Shown here: positions 48,187-57,783 of the stretch, piece after piece
How positions within the stretch are numbered: position 1 is the stretch's first letter
Layout of the letters: each line of letters starts with the position of its first letter
NCBI RefSeq assembly: GCF_028473665.1
Contig: NZ_CP098774.1
Coordinates: forward strand, 4,521,501 to 4,585,500
Direction of reading: 5' to 3'
DNA: 64,000 nt
Origin: Sphingomonas sp. QA11
GTDB lineage: Bacteria > Pseudomonadota > Alphaproteobacteria > Sphingomonadales > Sphingomonadaceae
The notes under the pieces: model-generated
Databases searched by the model: none
What the model saw: the letters and a program-made list of their open reading frames with translations, nothing else
What the model was told of the DNA's origin: nothing
Program-made: the position numbers and the translations under genes

Positions 48187-49119
48187 CTATACCACGCGCG
48201 GCACCCGTGGCCGGCCGAGCGGGCATTCCAGCGCATCACGATCCCAGGCTGCAAGATCGGCGGCGGCATCGTACGTTGACCGGCAGAAGGCGAGAAGCGC
48301 CGAATCGGGATCGGCGGCGGTGCGGACGGCGTCATAGGGAAGGAGGAACTCGCCCATCTCGACGCTATAGACAGACTCACCCGGCTCGACTTTCGCCTCG
48401 GCATAGCCGGCCGGCGCGGGATAGGCGTAGGCATAGAAGGAAGCATGCGGATAGGCATCGCTGCCCGGCCAGAAGCCGACGCTCGCCTCCTCATGGCTAT
48501 ACGCCTCGCACGTCACCGCATCGGGCAGGCCCGGCAGGCCGCCCGGATGGCGCGGCGCCACACGACCGGAGAAGCGAGTCGAGGCCAGATCGAAGCTGCC
48601 CCAGAAGAAATGGATTGGGCTCGCCTTGCCAAGAAAGCCGGTGCGGAACCGGCCGAACACGCGCTGCGCCTGGATCAGCGCACGCCAGAACCGACGCACC
48701 GCAGCCGCATCATAAGGCCGGACTTCATGATCGTCGGCGAAGGGCAAGGCATCGGACATCTCGCTCGGCTTGCCGTCGAATGACGGCGTGACGCCAAGGC
48801 TCCGAAGTGCTTTCACCACAGCCCCGTGGAAATCGGCGATGCTGCCGGCGGCGAGCGCGACGGTCTCCATACCGCCATCGCTGCTGGTGAAGACGACCTC
48901 GTCAGCTATCAGATCCATGTCGATCTGGAGGATATGGTCGCCGCAGGGAATGGTGGACGTCCCCCACCCCCGCGCGGTCAGATAGAGCGGCACGTGCCAG
49001 CTATGATTGAGCCACGGCGTCAGCGCGAGACGGATCTTGCCGATGATCTGGGTGCGGAGCTGGAGGCCGATCGCGGTCTCGCGCCAGGACAACCAATCGA
49101 GTTCGGGCCAGGCAGACAT
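48187..49119 (-). CDS. DUF5996 family protein
   Basis: 310 residues. The family pattern is visible: ELDWLSWRETAIGLQLRTQIIGKIRLALTPWLNHSWHVPLYLTARGWGTS, IDMDLIADEVVF, SPIHFFWGSFDLASTRFSGR and HEEASVGFWPGSDAYPHASFYAYAYP. The WNHSWH and HFFWGSFDLA motifs with conserved His and Trp suggest an enzyme, but the function is unknown. ATG start at 49117-49119 with GGAACT and AGGG upstream. Confidence 0.85.
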   Translation of the reverse strand: MSAWPELDWLSWRETAIGLQLRTQIIGKIRLALTPWLNHSWHVPLYLTARGWGTSTIPCGDHILQIDMDLIADEVVFTSSDGGMETVALAAGSIADFHGAVVKALRSLGVTPSFDGKPSEMSDALPFADDHEVRPYDAAAVRRFWRALIQAQRVFGRFRTGFLGKASPIHFFWGSFDLASTRFSGRVAPRHPGGLPGLPDAVTCEAYSHEEASVGFWPGSDAYPHASFYAYAYPAPAGYAEAKVEPGESVYSVEMGEFLLPYDAVRTAADPDSALLAFCRSTYDAAADLAAWDRDALECPLGRPRVPRVV

Positions 49120-49159
49120 GCTCAGTTCCCTCTTTCACCCTCGCTCCACAGAAGGGCGA

Positions 49160-50590
49160 TCACACCGCCGTGCCGCCCACCGTCAGTCCGCTGACCAGCA
49201 AGGTCGGCTGGCCGACGCCGGCGGGCACGCTCTGGCCACCCTTGCCGCACATGCCGACGCCTTCGTCGAGCGCGAAGTCGTTGCCGATGCCGGTCACCTT
49301 GGTCAGCACGCTGGGGCCGTCGCCGATCAGGGTCGCGCCCTTGATCGGAGCGCCGAGCTTGCCGTTCTCGATCTTGTACGCCTCGGTGCAGGAGAAGACG
49401 AACTTGCCCGAGACGATATCGACCTGGCCGCCGCCGAAGCTCTTGGCGAAGATGCCGTTCTTCACGCGGCTCAACAACTCGGCCGGATCGTCGTTGCCGC
49501 CGCGCATGAAGGTGTTGGTCATGCGAGGCATCGGCGCATGGGCGAAGCTTTCGCGCCGGCCGTTGCCGGTCGGGGCGACGCCCATCAGCCGGGCGTTGAG
49601 TCGGTCCTGGATATAGCCGCGCAGGATGCCGTCCTCGATCAGGATATTCTCCTGGGTCGGGGTGCCCTCGTCGTCGATCGACAGCGAGCCGCGCCGGTCC
49701 ACGATCGAGCCGTCGTCGACCACCGTCACGCCGGGCGCGGCGACTCGCTCACCGATGCGGCCGGAAAAGGCCGAGGTGCCCTTGCGGTTGAAATCACCCT
49801 CGAGCCCATGGCCGATCGCCTCGTGCAGCAGGATGCCGGGCCAGCCCGGGCCGAGCAGCACAGTCATCTCGCCGGCGGGGGCAGCGACCGAATCGAGATT
49901 GACCAGCGCCTGGGCCAGCGCCTCGTCGATCGCGCGGTTCCACGTTTCGGGCCGCATCAGCGCATCATAGAGATAGCGGCCGCCAAGGCCGAAATTGCCC
50001 GTCTCGCGCCGGCCATTCTGCTCGACCACGATCGAGACGTTGAGGCGGACGAGCGGGCGGATATCGGTCGCGACGAAACCGTCGGCGCGGACGATCTCGA
50101 CCACGCTCCAGGTGCCCGACAGCGCGACCGAGACCTGGGCGACGCGCGGATCGCGTGCGCGCGCCGCGGCATCGATCGTCTGGCAGAGATTCACCTTGTC
50201 GGCGAAGGGGATGAGATCGAGCGGATCGGCAGCGGTATAGAGATGGCGGTTGGTCGCGCGCGGCGGCGGAGCCTTGGCCGACGCCGAGGGATCGATCAGC
50301 GCCATCGTCTCGGCGGCGCGGCCGATCGCCGCGGCGCTCAGCTCGTTCGCATGGGCGAAGGCGGTGGTCTCGCCCGAGACGGCGCGCAGGCCAAAGCCGG
50401 AATGGGTGTCGTAGCTGGCGGTCTTCAGCCGGCCGTCGTCGAAGCCGAACGCCTCGGACTTCCGATACTGGAGGTAGAGTTCCCCGTCATCGGCCTTGGC
50501 CAGCGCCGACGCGGTGAGGCGCTGCGCCTCAGCGGGATCGAGCTGGCCATCGTGATAGAGGAAGGAGCGGGGGTCTGAGAGGCTGGTCAT
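49160..50590 (-). CDS. tldD: Metalloprotease TldD
   Basis: 476 residues. The HE-x3-H metal motif is present as LLHEAIGHGLEGDFNRKGTSAFSGRIG, followed by DEGTPTQENILIEDGILRGYIQDRLNARLMG and the C-terminal GKGGQSVPAGVGQPTLLVSGLTVGG. TldD acts with TldE (PmbA) to degrade peptides and mature some ribosomally made peptides; tldE is not in this window. Start ATG at 50588-50590. Confidence 0.96.
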   Translation of the reverse strand: MTSLSDPRSFLYHDGQLDPAEAQRLTASALAKADDGELYLQYRKSEAFGFDDGRLKTASYDTHSGFGLRAVSGETTAFAHANELSAAAIGRAAETMALIDPSASAKAPPPRATNRHLYTAADPLDLIPFADKVNLCQTIDAAARARDPRVAQVSVALSGTWSVVEIVRADGFVATDIRPLVRLNVSIVVEQNGRRETGNFGLGGRYLYDALMRPETWNRAIDEALAQALVNLDSVAAPAGEMTVLLGPGWPGILLHEAIGHGLEGDFNRKGTSAFSGRIGERVAAPGVTVVDDGSIVDRRGSLSIDDEGTPTQENILIEDGILRGYIQDRLNARLMGVAPTGNGRRESFAHAPMPRMTNTFMRGGNDDPAELLSRVKNGIFAKSFGGGQVDIVSGKFVFSCTEAYKIENGKLGAPIKGATLIGDGPSVLTKVTGIGNDFALDEGVGMCGKGGQSVPAGVGQPTLLVSGLTVGGTAV

Positions 50591-50609
50591 GCCCCGCAAT
50601 ATAGGGGCG

Positions 50610-50843
50610 TTAAAGGCTCGCGCCAGCCGGATGATCGGGGAGGGTCGATTGATCGACCCCGTCGGCCGGTCCGCCGATCAGCACGAAACGCCGGTCGCAA
50701 TAGCCGCAATCGACATAACCATGCTCGTCGATCTCAAGAAACACGCGCGGGTGGCCGAGCGCGGCGCCGCCGGGAATATCGGTCGCGCCGTCACAGGCGT
50801 TGCGGCGGTGGGAGACGCGGAGGGTTTCGGGCGGGGCGATCAT
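50610..50843 (-). CDS. Zinc-finger domain protein (zf-CHCC, NDUFS6-like)
   Basis: 77 residues. C-x-G pattern: RRNACDGA, GHPRVFLEIDEHGYVDCGYCDRRFVLIGG, with the C-x(n)-GHP-x-V and C-x2-C elements that bind zinc in this family, related to the mitochondrial complex I subunit NDUFS6. Small versions are common in alphaproteobacteria, sometimes with respiratory genes; none are nearby. ATG start at 50841-50843. Confidence 0.9.
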   Translation of the reverse strand: MIAPPETLRVSHRRNACDGATDIPGGAALGHPRVFLEIDEHGYVDCGYCDRRFVLIGGPADGVDQSTLPDHPAGASL

Positions 50844-50947
50844 GAGGTGGCGCGATAGCAAGCGCAGGCGCGAGGGGCAATTCTTCCTTTCCCTATCCCG
50901 CCGGGAGAGGGGTTGGCGCGCGCTTGCCGCAAGCTTAAGGGCCAAGC

Positions 50948-51871
50948 ATGACTGAAGCCGCCATCGTCATCGACTCGCTCTGCAAGACCTACAAGGGCGG
51001 CAAGCGCGCCCTGGACGATGTGTCCTTCGAGGTGCCGCGCGGGCAGATTTTCGGGCTGCTCGGGCCGAACGGCGCGGGCAAGTCGACGCTGATCAACATC
51101 CTGGCAGGTCTGGTCAACAAGACCGATGGCACCGCATCGATCTGGGGCTTCGATATCGACCAGCATCCGCGCAACGCCAAGGCATCGATCGGGATCGTCA
51201 ACCAGGAGATCCTGTTCGATCCCTTCTTCACCCCGTTCGAGACTCTCGAGATCCAGGCCGGGCTATACGGCGTGCCCAAGGCGAGGCGCCGCTCGATGGA
51301 ATTGCTCCGCGCGGTGCACCTGGAAGACAAGGCCAACGCCTATGCCCGCACCCTGTCGGGCGGCATGAAGCGACGGCTGATGGTGGCCAAGGCAATGGTG
51401 CACACGCCGCCGGTGCTGGTGCTCGACGAGCCGACCGCCGGCGTCGATATCGAGCTTCGCCAGCAGCTCTGGGCCTATGTGCGCGGCCTCAACGAGCAGG
51501 GCGTGACGGTCGTGCTCACCACGCATTATCTCGAAGAAGCCGAGCAGCTCTGCGACCGCATCGCGATCATCAACCATGGCAAGGTGATCGCCAACGAGCC
51601 GACCCGCGAGCTGGTCGGCAAGGCGACCGAGAAGCTGGTCGAGGTGACGGTCGACCGTGACGTCAAGGCGACACCCCAGGCCGATTGTTTCCAGAAGATC
51701 GAGCTGAAGGGCACGCGCACGCTCGCCATCACCTACGCCAAGGACCGGGTGAATGCGGGCGAAGTGCTCGCCGCGGTACAGGCCGACGGCTACGGCATCG
51801 TCGATGTTTCGACACGCGAGGCCGACCTGGAGGATGTGTTCCTGAACCTCACGCGCGCATCGAACGGATAG
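50948..51871 (+). CDS. ABC transporter ATP-binding protein (YadG-like), permease not adjacent
   Basis: 307 residues. IDSLCKTYKGGKRALDDVSF, Walker A LLGPNGAGKSTLINIL, Q-loop VNQEILFDPFFTP, signature LSGGMKRRLMVAKAM, Walker B VLVLDEPTAGVD and the switch TTHYLEEAEQL are complete. It looks like the ATPase of an ABC-2 type exporter such as YadG-YadH. The next gene is nadB, so the permease partner must be elsewhere. ATG 50948; AAGCTTAAGGG lies upstream. Confidence 0.93.
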   Translation: MTEAAIVIDSLCKTYKGGKRALDDVSFEVPRGQIFGLLGPNGAGKSTLINILAGLVNKTDGTASIWGFDIDQHPRNAKASIGIVNQEILFDPFFTPFETLEIQAGLYGVPKARRRSMELLRAVHLEDKANAYARTLSGGMKRRLMVAKAMVHTPPVLVLDEPTAGVDIELRQQLWAYVRGLNEQGVTVVLTTHYLEEAEQLCDRIAIINHGKVIANEPTRELVGKATEKLVEVTVDRDVKATPQADCFQKIELKGTRTLAITYAKDRVNAGEVLAAVQADGYGIVDVSTREADLEDVFLNLTRASNG

Positions 51872-51930
51872 CGACCGCTTGTTTTCCCGTTCGTTTCAGG
51901 CGTAGTCGCGGGAAACGCGGATCGAACGCC

Positions 51931-51960
51931 CCTGGTCTCGACTTCGCTCGACACGAACGG
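51931..51960. repeat. Possible dispersed repeat fragment before nadB
   Basis: CTCGACTTCGCTCGACACGA, with a small TCGA-CTTCGC-TCGA dyad, is a sequence style that I recall as highly repeated in intergenic regions of sphingomonad genomes. It ends eight bases before the nadB start and may form part of its leader. No second copy is seen in this window. Confidence 0.35.
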
Positions 51961-51967
51961 AGTTGGT

Positions 51968-53554
51968 GTGCCGGACTCTCATATAAGCGACGTTCTGATC
52001 ATCGGTTCCGGCGCGGCCGGGCTGACCGCAGCGCTCAATCTCGCCGACCGGGTCAAGGTGACGGTGCTTGCCAAGGGCGGGTTGAACGAGGGGTCGACCG
52101 CTTGGGCACAGGGCGGGATCGCGGCAGTGCTGGAGCCGGGCGACACCTTCGAGAGCCATATCGAGGATACGATGATCGCCGGCGCGGGGCTGAACAACCG
52201 CGAGACCGTCGAATTCGTGGTCGAGCGTGCCCCGGCCGCCATCGCGCGGCTCGAGGAGCTGGGGGTGCCGTTCGCGACCGACGGCGATGCGCTTCACCTG
52301 ACGCGCGAGGGCGGACATAGCCATCGACGGATCGTGCATGTCGCCGACGCGACCGGCTGGGCGGTGCAGGAAGCACTGCAGCGCGCGGCCGAGGCGCATC
52401 CCAATATCAGCCTGATACCCGACATGGTCGCGATCGACCTGGCGACCGGACGGCATGAGGAGCGCTATTCGGGATCAGGCCATGTCTGGGGCGTCTATGC
52501 CGTCAACCGGGCGACGGGCCGCGTCGAACTGTACACCGCGCGCGCCACGATCCTGGCGACGGGTGGCGCCGGGCGCACCTATCTCTTCTCGACCGCGCCG
52601 CGCGGCGCCACCGGCGACGGCATCGCCATGGCGTGGCGCGCCGGTTGCCGGGTGTCGAACATGGAATTCATGCAGTTCCATCCGACCTGCCTGTACAATC
52701 TCGAGGTCAAGAACTTCCTGATCACCGAGGCGGTGCGCGGAGAGGGCGGCCATCTGCTGATCCCCGACACCGGCTATCGCTTCATGCCCGATTTCGATCC
52801 GCGCGCCGAGCTGGCGCCGCGCGATATCGTCGCGCGCGCGATCGACCATGAGATTAAGCGGCTCGGCCTGGACTATGTCCATCTCGACATCAGCCATCGC
52901 GGCCCGGAGTTCGTGAAGGAGCATTTTCCGAACATCCATGAAAAGCTGCTCGGCCTCGGCATCGACATGACGAAGGACCCGATCCCGGTCGTGCCGGCGC
53001 AGCATTATACGTGCGGCGGGATCGTCATCGACCTGCACGGCAAGACCGATCTGCCCGGCCTCTATGCCGCGGGCGAATGCAGCGAATCCGGCCTGCATGG
53101 CGCCAACCGGCTTGCCTCCAACAGCCTGCTCGAATGCTTCGTGTTCGGCGAGGCAGCGGCGGACCACATCCTCGACCATTGGGACGAATTGCCCTCCCCG
53201 CCCCCGATCCGCCCCTGGGACGAAAGCCGGGTCGAGGATTCGGATGAGGAAGTCGTCATCAAGCAGAACTGGACGGAGATCCGGCGCTTCATGTGGAACT
53301 ATGTCGGCATCGTCCGGACGACCAAGCGCCTGGAACGGGCGCAGCACCGAATCCGGCTGCTCACCGACGAGGTGAACGACTATTATGGGCATTTCCGCGT
53401 GACGCCCGACCTGATCGAGCTGCGCAACCTGCTCCAGACCGCCGAATTGATCGTCCGGTCAGCGCTGCACCGCCATGAATCGCGCGGGCTGCATTACACG
53501 CTCGATTATCCCGACATGTTGCCGGAAGCCGTCGATACGATCCTCGTACCGTAA
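51968..53554 (+). CDS. nadB: L-aspartate oxidase NadB
   Basis: 528-residue FAD enzyme that oxidises L-aspartate to iminoaspartate, the first step of NAD synthesis. FAD fold VLIIGSGAAGLTAALNL, KGGLNEGSTAWAQGGIAAV, the HREGGHSHRRIVH-type active site (LTREGGHSHRRIVHV), GYRFMPDFDPRAELAPRDIVARAI and the C-terminal GANRLASNSLLE are all present. GTG start at 51968. The partners nadA and nadC are not in the window. Confidence 0.96.
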   Translation: MPDSHISDVLIIGSGAAGLTAALNLADRVKVTVLAKGGLNEGSTAWAQGGIAAVLEPGDTFESHIEDTMIAGAGLNNRETVEFVVERAPAAIARLEELGVPFATDGDALHLTREGGHSHRRIVHVADATGWAVQEALQRAAEAHPNISLIPDMVAIDLATGRHEERYSGSGHVWGVYAVNRATGRVELYTARATILATGGAGRTYLFSTAPRGATGDGIAMAWRAGCRVSNMEFMQFHPTCLYNLEVKNFLITEAVRGEGGHLLIPDTGYRFMPDFDPRAELAPRDIVARAIDHEIKRLGLDYVHLDISHRGPEFVKEHFPNIHEKLLGLGIDMTKDPIPVVPAQHYTCGGIVIDLHGKTDLPGLYAAGECSESGLHGANRLASNSLLECFVFGEAAADHILDHWDELPSPPPIRPWDESRVEDSDEEVVIKQNWTEIRRFMWNYVGIVRTTKRLERAQHRIRLLTDEVNDYYGHFRVTPDLIELRNLLQTAELIVRSALHRHESRGLHYTLDYPDMLPEAVDTILVP

Positions 53555-53754
53555 ACGGGCGGTGCCGCGCCGTTCCGGGATCGGCAGCGCCTCTTGCCGC
53601 AGACAAATCCGCTGCCGCGTCGACTTTCGGGAGCCTGTAAAACTCCTGAATGGATTCAACCGGCTGGCCTGCGATGCTGCGACAACCGTTTCACCTTGTG
53701 TCAGCCGCGGTTCGTCGCAAGGCTTGCATGCCGGGGATTCCTCAAGGAGAATCC

Positions 53755-53796
53755 GTGTTTAAGGTCGCGAACCGGGGGCGGGGCTTTGATTGGTGA
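53755..53796 (+). CDS. Possible 13-residue leader ORF coupled to the beta-lactamase-like gene
   Basis: GTG at 53755 has an ideal AAGGAG five to six bases upstream. It would encode MFKVANRGRGFDW and ends with TGA at 53794-53796, which overlaps the GTG start of the next gene (53793) as GTGA. The strong ribosome-binding site serves this micro-ORF rather than the big one. It may control translation of the lipoprotein by coupling. Its product has no recognisable similarity. Confidence 0.4.
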   Translation: MFKVANRGRGFDW

Positions 53797-54938
53797 CACA
53801 GATTCTACCATTTGATTTTCCGAGGCCTGTAGCGGTGACTCTTCTCGCCGCCGCGCTCTGCGCCTGCGGACATGACACCAGCAGGCATCTGGTCCTGATA
53901 CCCCCTGCGCCTGTTCAGCCGCCCTATCAGGTCGTCGTTCCCGTCCCGCCACCCACACCCAGGCAGCTGCCGCCCCGGGCGCCCGAAGCACTGGTCGCGA
54001 ATGTCACCGCGCTCGGTCGCAACTTCAACGGACGGGTCGGCATCGCGGTGCGCAGCATCGACCAGGGGTGGACGGTATCGAGCAATGGCGACGCCCGCCT
54101 GCCGCAGCAAAGCGTGAGCAAGCTGTGGGTGGCGATGACCGTGCTGGATTATCGCGACAGCGGCCGGCTGACGCTCGACGATCCGATCACGCTGACCAAG
54201 GACGATTTCACCCTGTTCCATCAGCCGATCGCGGCGCTGGTGAAGGACGGCGGCTATCATACCACCGTCGGTGAACTGCTGCGGCGCGCGCTGACGATGA
54301 GCGACAATACCTGCAACGACCGGCTGCTCCGCTATGTCGGCGGGCCGGCCGCGGTGCGCGACTTCATCCGGCGCAAAGGTCTGGGCGATATCCGCTTCGG
54401 CCCGGGCGAGAAGCTGTTGCAGAGCGCGACCGCGGGGCTGCAATGGAAGCCCGAGTTCGCCTTCGGCAACGCCTTCACCCGCGCCCGCGCCCGCCTGCCC
54501 CAGACAGCGCGGATCGCGGCGTTCGAACGCTATGTCGCCGATCCGCCGGACGGCGCAGCGCCGTCAGCGATCGCCGGCGCCCTGGCCAAGCTCAAGCTCG
54601 GCCAGCTTCTGTCCAGGCAGTCGACCGATTATCTGATCAGCACGATGGAATCGTCCAAGACCGGCCGGCAGCGGATGCACGGCGCGGTGCCGGCCGGTTG
54701 GGACTTCGGCCACAAGACCGGCACCGGACAGGATCTGGCCGGGCGCACCGCCGGCTATAATGATGTCGGCCTGCTGATGGCACCCGATGGTCGCAGCTAT
54801 GCCGTCGCGATCATGATCGGCGATACGCCCCGGGCCATCCCGGAACGCCAGGCGCTGATGCAGGCAGTCGTCACCGCGGTGGTGGCGAGCCATCGCGGCC
54901 AGGGCGATTCGCTGGCAGGCCGCGCCCCGATTCCCTGA
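53793..54938 (+). CDS. Class A beta-lactamase-related serine hydrolase (lipoprotein)
   Basis: About 381 residues. The N-terminal part (VAVTLLAAALCACGHD) has a lipobox-like LCAC, followed by a Pro-rich linker. The penicillin-recognising triads follow: S-x-x-K as SVSK at about residues 107-110, SDN in LTMSDNTC, and KTG in HKTGTGQ. The usual class A omega-loop E-P-E appears as WKPEF, where Lys may replace the deacylating Glu. That would make it a slow beta-lactamase or a DD-peptidase-like enzyme; this rests on my alignment by eye. TTG 53790 is an alternative start. Confidence 0.82.
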   Translation: MTQILPFDFPRPVAVTLLAAALCACGHDTSRHLVLIPPAPVQPPYQVVVPVPPPTPRQLPPRAPEALVANVTALGRNFNGRVGIAVRSIDQGWTVSSNGDARLPQQSVSKLWVAMTVLDYRDSGRLTLDDPITLTKDDFTLFHQPIAALVKDGGYHTTVGELLRRALTMSDNTCNDRLLRYVGGPAAVRDFIRRKGLGDIRFGPGEKLLQSATAGLQWKPEFAFGNAFTRARARLPQTARIAAFERYVADPPDGAAPSAIAGALAKLKLGQLLSRQSTDYLISTMESSKTGRQRMHGAVPAGWDFGHKTGTGQDLAGRTAGYNDVGLLMAPDGRSYAVAIMIGDTPRAIPERQALMQAVVTAVVASHRGQGDSLAGRAPIP

Positions 54939-55029
54939 TCGGGCAACGCCGGTCAGTGGCCATCCGATCGCAGCACGCGCGCTGAGATTTCGCCTCGCCC
55001 CCGCCGCGCACCACTGCTATCCCGCGCCC

Positions 55030-57783
55030 ATGCCGCACCTCTATCTCGTCGACGGATCGGGTTATATCTTCCGAGCCTATCATCGCCTGCCGCCGCTCAC
55101 CAACGTGCACGGCGAACCCGTCGGCGCGGTCTATGGCTATACGACCATGTTGTGGAAGCTCGCCGACGAGCTGCACAAGGCCGATGGGCCGACCCATATG
55201 GCGGTCGTGCTCGACAAATCGAGCCATACGTTCCGCAACGAGCTGTACGACAAGTACAAGGCGCAGCGCCCGCCGCCGCCCGAGGACCTGGTCCCGCAAT
55301 TCCCGATGATTCGCGACGCCACCCGCGCCTTCTCGCTGCCGTGCATCGAGGAGGACGGGCTCGAGGCGGACGATATCATCGCCAGCTATGCCAAGGCAGC
55401 CCTGCGCGAGGGCTGGTCAGTCACCATCGTCAGTTCCGACAAGGACCTGATGCAGCTCATCGAGCCGGGGCTCGACCTGTACGACACGATGAACAACCGC
55501 CGTCTCGGCGCCGAGCATGTCATGGAGAAGTTCGGCGTGATGCCCGACCGGCTGGGTGACGTGCTCGGCCTGATGGGCGACAGCGTCGACAATGTGCCGG
55601 GCGTGCCCGGCGTCGGCCCCAAGACCGCCGCCAAGCTGATCCAGGAACATGGCGATATCGAAGGCGTGCTGGCCGCCGCTCCCTCGATGAAGCCGGGCAA
55701 GCTGCGCGACAATCTGATCGAGCATGCCGACAATGCTCGGCTCTCCCGCGTGCTGGTGACGCTGAAGGACGACGCGCCTCTGGCCGAGCCGCTTGAGGAC
55801 CTGGCGCTTCAGGGGATTCCCGAGGCACCGCTCCGTGCGTTCCTTGAACATCACGGCTTCAAGTCGCTGCTCGCCAAGCTATCCGCCGTGGCGGATGCGC
55901 CGGTCGAGACGCCGAAGAGCGTGCCGCAGGAGGAAGACCCGCCCTGCGATCACGACGGCTATGTGACGGTGATCGACGAGGCAGCGCTCGACGACTGGAT
56001 CGCGAAGGCGCGACACCAGGGCTGGATCGCGATCGACACCGAGACGACCGGCGTGGACGCGACGCGCGCCGAACTGGTCGGGGTCAGCATGGCGCTCGAA
56101 CCGAATAAGGCATGCTACGTCCCGCTTGCCCATGGCGGCACGGGGTTGTTCGCCGAAAAGCCCGACCAGATCGCGCCGGCCACCGCGCTGGCGAAGCTCA
56201 AGCCGCTGTTCGAAGATCCGGGCGTGCTCAAGATCGGGCATAATCTGAAATACGACATGATCGTGCTCGGTCGGCTTGGCATCGACGTCGCGCCGCATGA
56301 TGATACGATCCTGATGAGCTTCGATCTCGACGCCGGGCTGCACGGGCATGGCATGGACGAGCTTGCCGCGACTCATCTGTCGCACAGCTGCATCGCGTTC
56401 AAGGACGTGGTCGGCACGGGCAAGAGCCAGCTTCAGTTCAACGAGATCGATCTGGCCTCGGCCACGCGCTACGCGGCCGAGGATGCCGACGTCACGCTCA
56501 GGCTGTGGCGCCGGTTCAAGCCGCGCCTGCCGGCCGAGGGCGCGACGCGCGTGTACGAGATGGTCGACCGGCCGCTCGCGCCGGTGATCGCGCAGATGGA
56601 GCGGCACGGCATCAAGGTCGACCGCGAGAAATTGTCACAGCTCTCGACCGAATTCGCCCATTCGATCGCCGCGCTCGAGACCGAGATCCATGGCCTTGCC
56701 GGCGGCCCCTTCACCATCGGCAGCCCCAAGCAGCTTGGCGACGTGCTGTTCGAGCGCATGGGCATCAAGGGCGGGCGCAAGGGCAAGTCGGGCGTCTATT
56801 CGACCGACGTCAACGAACTGGAGCGGATTGCGGCGGACAAGGATTCGCCCGGCAAGGAGATCGCGGCGCGCGTGCTCGACTGGCGGCAATTGTCGAAGCT
56901 GAAATCCACCTATACCGACGCGCTGCAGGCACAGATCAACCCTGAGACCGGGCGGGTCCATACCAGCTATTCGCTGACCGGCGCGCAGACCGGGCGGCTG
57001 TCATCGACCGACCCGAACCTGCAGAACATCCCGATCCGCACCGAGATCGGCCGCCAGATTCGCGACGCCTTCGTCGCGGAGCCGGGCAATGTCCTGCTCG
57101 CGGCCGACTATTCGCAGATCGAGCTGCGGCTGGCGGCGCACATGGCCGATGTGCCCGCGCTCAAACAGGCATTTGCCGACGGCGCCGACATTCATAGCCT
57201 GACCGCGCAGGAACTGTTCGGCGAGGTCAATCGCGACACGCGCGGCCGCGCCAAGACGATCAACTTCGCCATTCTCTACGGCATTTCGCGCTGGGGCCTG
57301 GCCGGCCGGCTCGACGTGACCGCTGACGAGGCGCAGGCGATGATCGACCGTTATTTCGAGCGCTTCCCTGGCATCAACCACTATATCGTCGAGACGACCG
57401 AAAAGGCGCGCGACAAGGGTTATACCGAGACGTTGTTCGGCCGGAAGACGCATTTCCCGCGGCTCAAGTCAAAGATCCAACATGAGCGCCAGGGCGCTGA
57501 GCGCGCCGCGATCAACGCGCCGATCCAGGGAACGAGCGCCGATATCATCAAGCGTGCGATGGTGCGGATGGGGCCGGCGCTGATCGAGGCCGGCCTGCCG
57601 AACGTGCGCATGCTGCTTCAGGTGCATGACGAACTCGTGTTCGAACTGCCCGAGGGTGATGTCGAGGCGGCAAGGCCGGTGATCGAACGGGTGATGGCAA
57701 GCGCAGCCGAGCCCGCCGTGGTCCTCAGCGTGCCGCTCGGCATCGAGATCGGCGTCGGTCCGAGTTGGGGAGCGGCGCATTGA
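55030..57783 (+). CDS. polA: DNA polymerase I
   Basis: 917 residues with three domains: the 5'-3' exonuclease (about 1-290, LVDGSGYIFRAYHRLPPLTN, LMGDSVDNVPGVPGVGPKTA), the 3'-5' proofreading exonuclease (about 310-490, with D-x-E in AIDTETTGVDATRAELVG intact) and the polymerase (ATRYAAEDADVTL onwards; DYSQIELRLAAHMAD and the catalytic VHDELVFELPEG). Repairs DNA and removes RNA primers. The stop is followed immediately by the flippase gene, with TTGA overlap. Confidence 0.98.
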   Translation: MPHLYLVDGSGYIFRAYHRLPPLTNVHGEPVGAVYGYTTMLWKLADELHKADGPTHMAVVLDKSSHTFRNELYDKYKAQRPPPPEDLVPQFPMIRDATRAFSLPCIEEDGLEADDIIASYAKAALREGWSVTIVSSDKDLMQLIEPGLDLYDTMNNRRLGAEHVMEKFGVMPDRLGDVLGLMGDSVDNVPGVPGVGPKTAAKLIQEHGDIEGVLAAAPSMKPGKLRDNLIEHADNARLSRVLVTLKDDAPLAEPLEDLALQGIPEAPLRAFLEHHGFKSLLAKLSAVADAPVETPKSVPQEEDPPCDHDGYVTVIDEAALDDWIAKARHQGWIAIDTETTGVDATRAELVGVSMALEPNKACYVPLAHGGTGLFAEKPDQIAPATALAKLKPLFEDPGVLKIGHNLKYDMIVLGRLGIDVAPHDDTILMSFDLDAGLHGHGMDELAATHLSHSCIAFKDVVGTGKSQLQFNEIDLASATRYAAEDADVTLRLWRRFKPRLPAEGATRVYEMVDRPLAPVIAQMERHGIKVDREKLSQLSTEFAHSIAALETEIHGLAGGPFTIGSPKQLGDVLFERMGIKGGRKGKSGVYSTDVNELERIAADKDSPGKEIAARVLDWRQLSKLKSTYTDALQAQINPETGRVHTSYSLTGAQTGRLSSTDPNLQNIPIRTEIGRQIRDAFVAEPGNVLLAADYSQIELRLAAHMADVPALKQAFADGADIHSLTAQELFGEVNRDTRGRAKTINFAILYGISRWGLAGRLDVTADEAQAMIDRYFERFPGINHYIVETTEKARDKGYTETLFGRKTHFPRLKSKIQHERQGAERAAINAPIQGTSADIIKRAMVRMGPALIEAGLPNVRMLLQVHDELVFELPEGDVEAARPVIERVMASAAEPAVVLSVPLGIEIGVGPSWGAAH

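Noticed and set aside
49007..50578. A 523-codon open frame on the plus strand opposite tldD
   Set aside because: TldD on the minus strand is complete; the opposite frame shows no domain and no ribosome-binding site.
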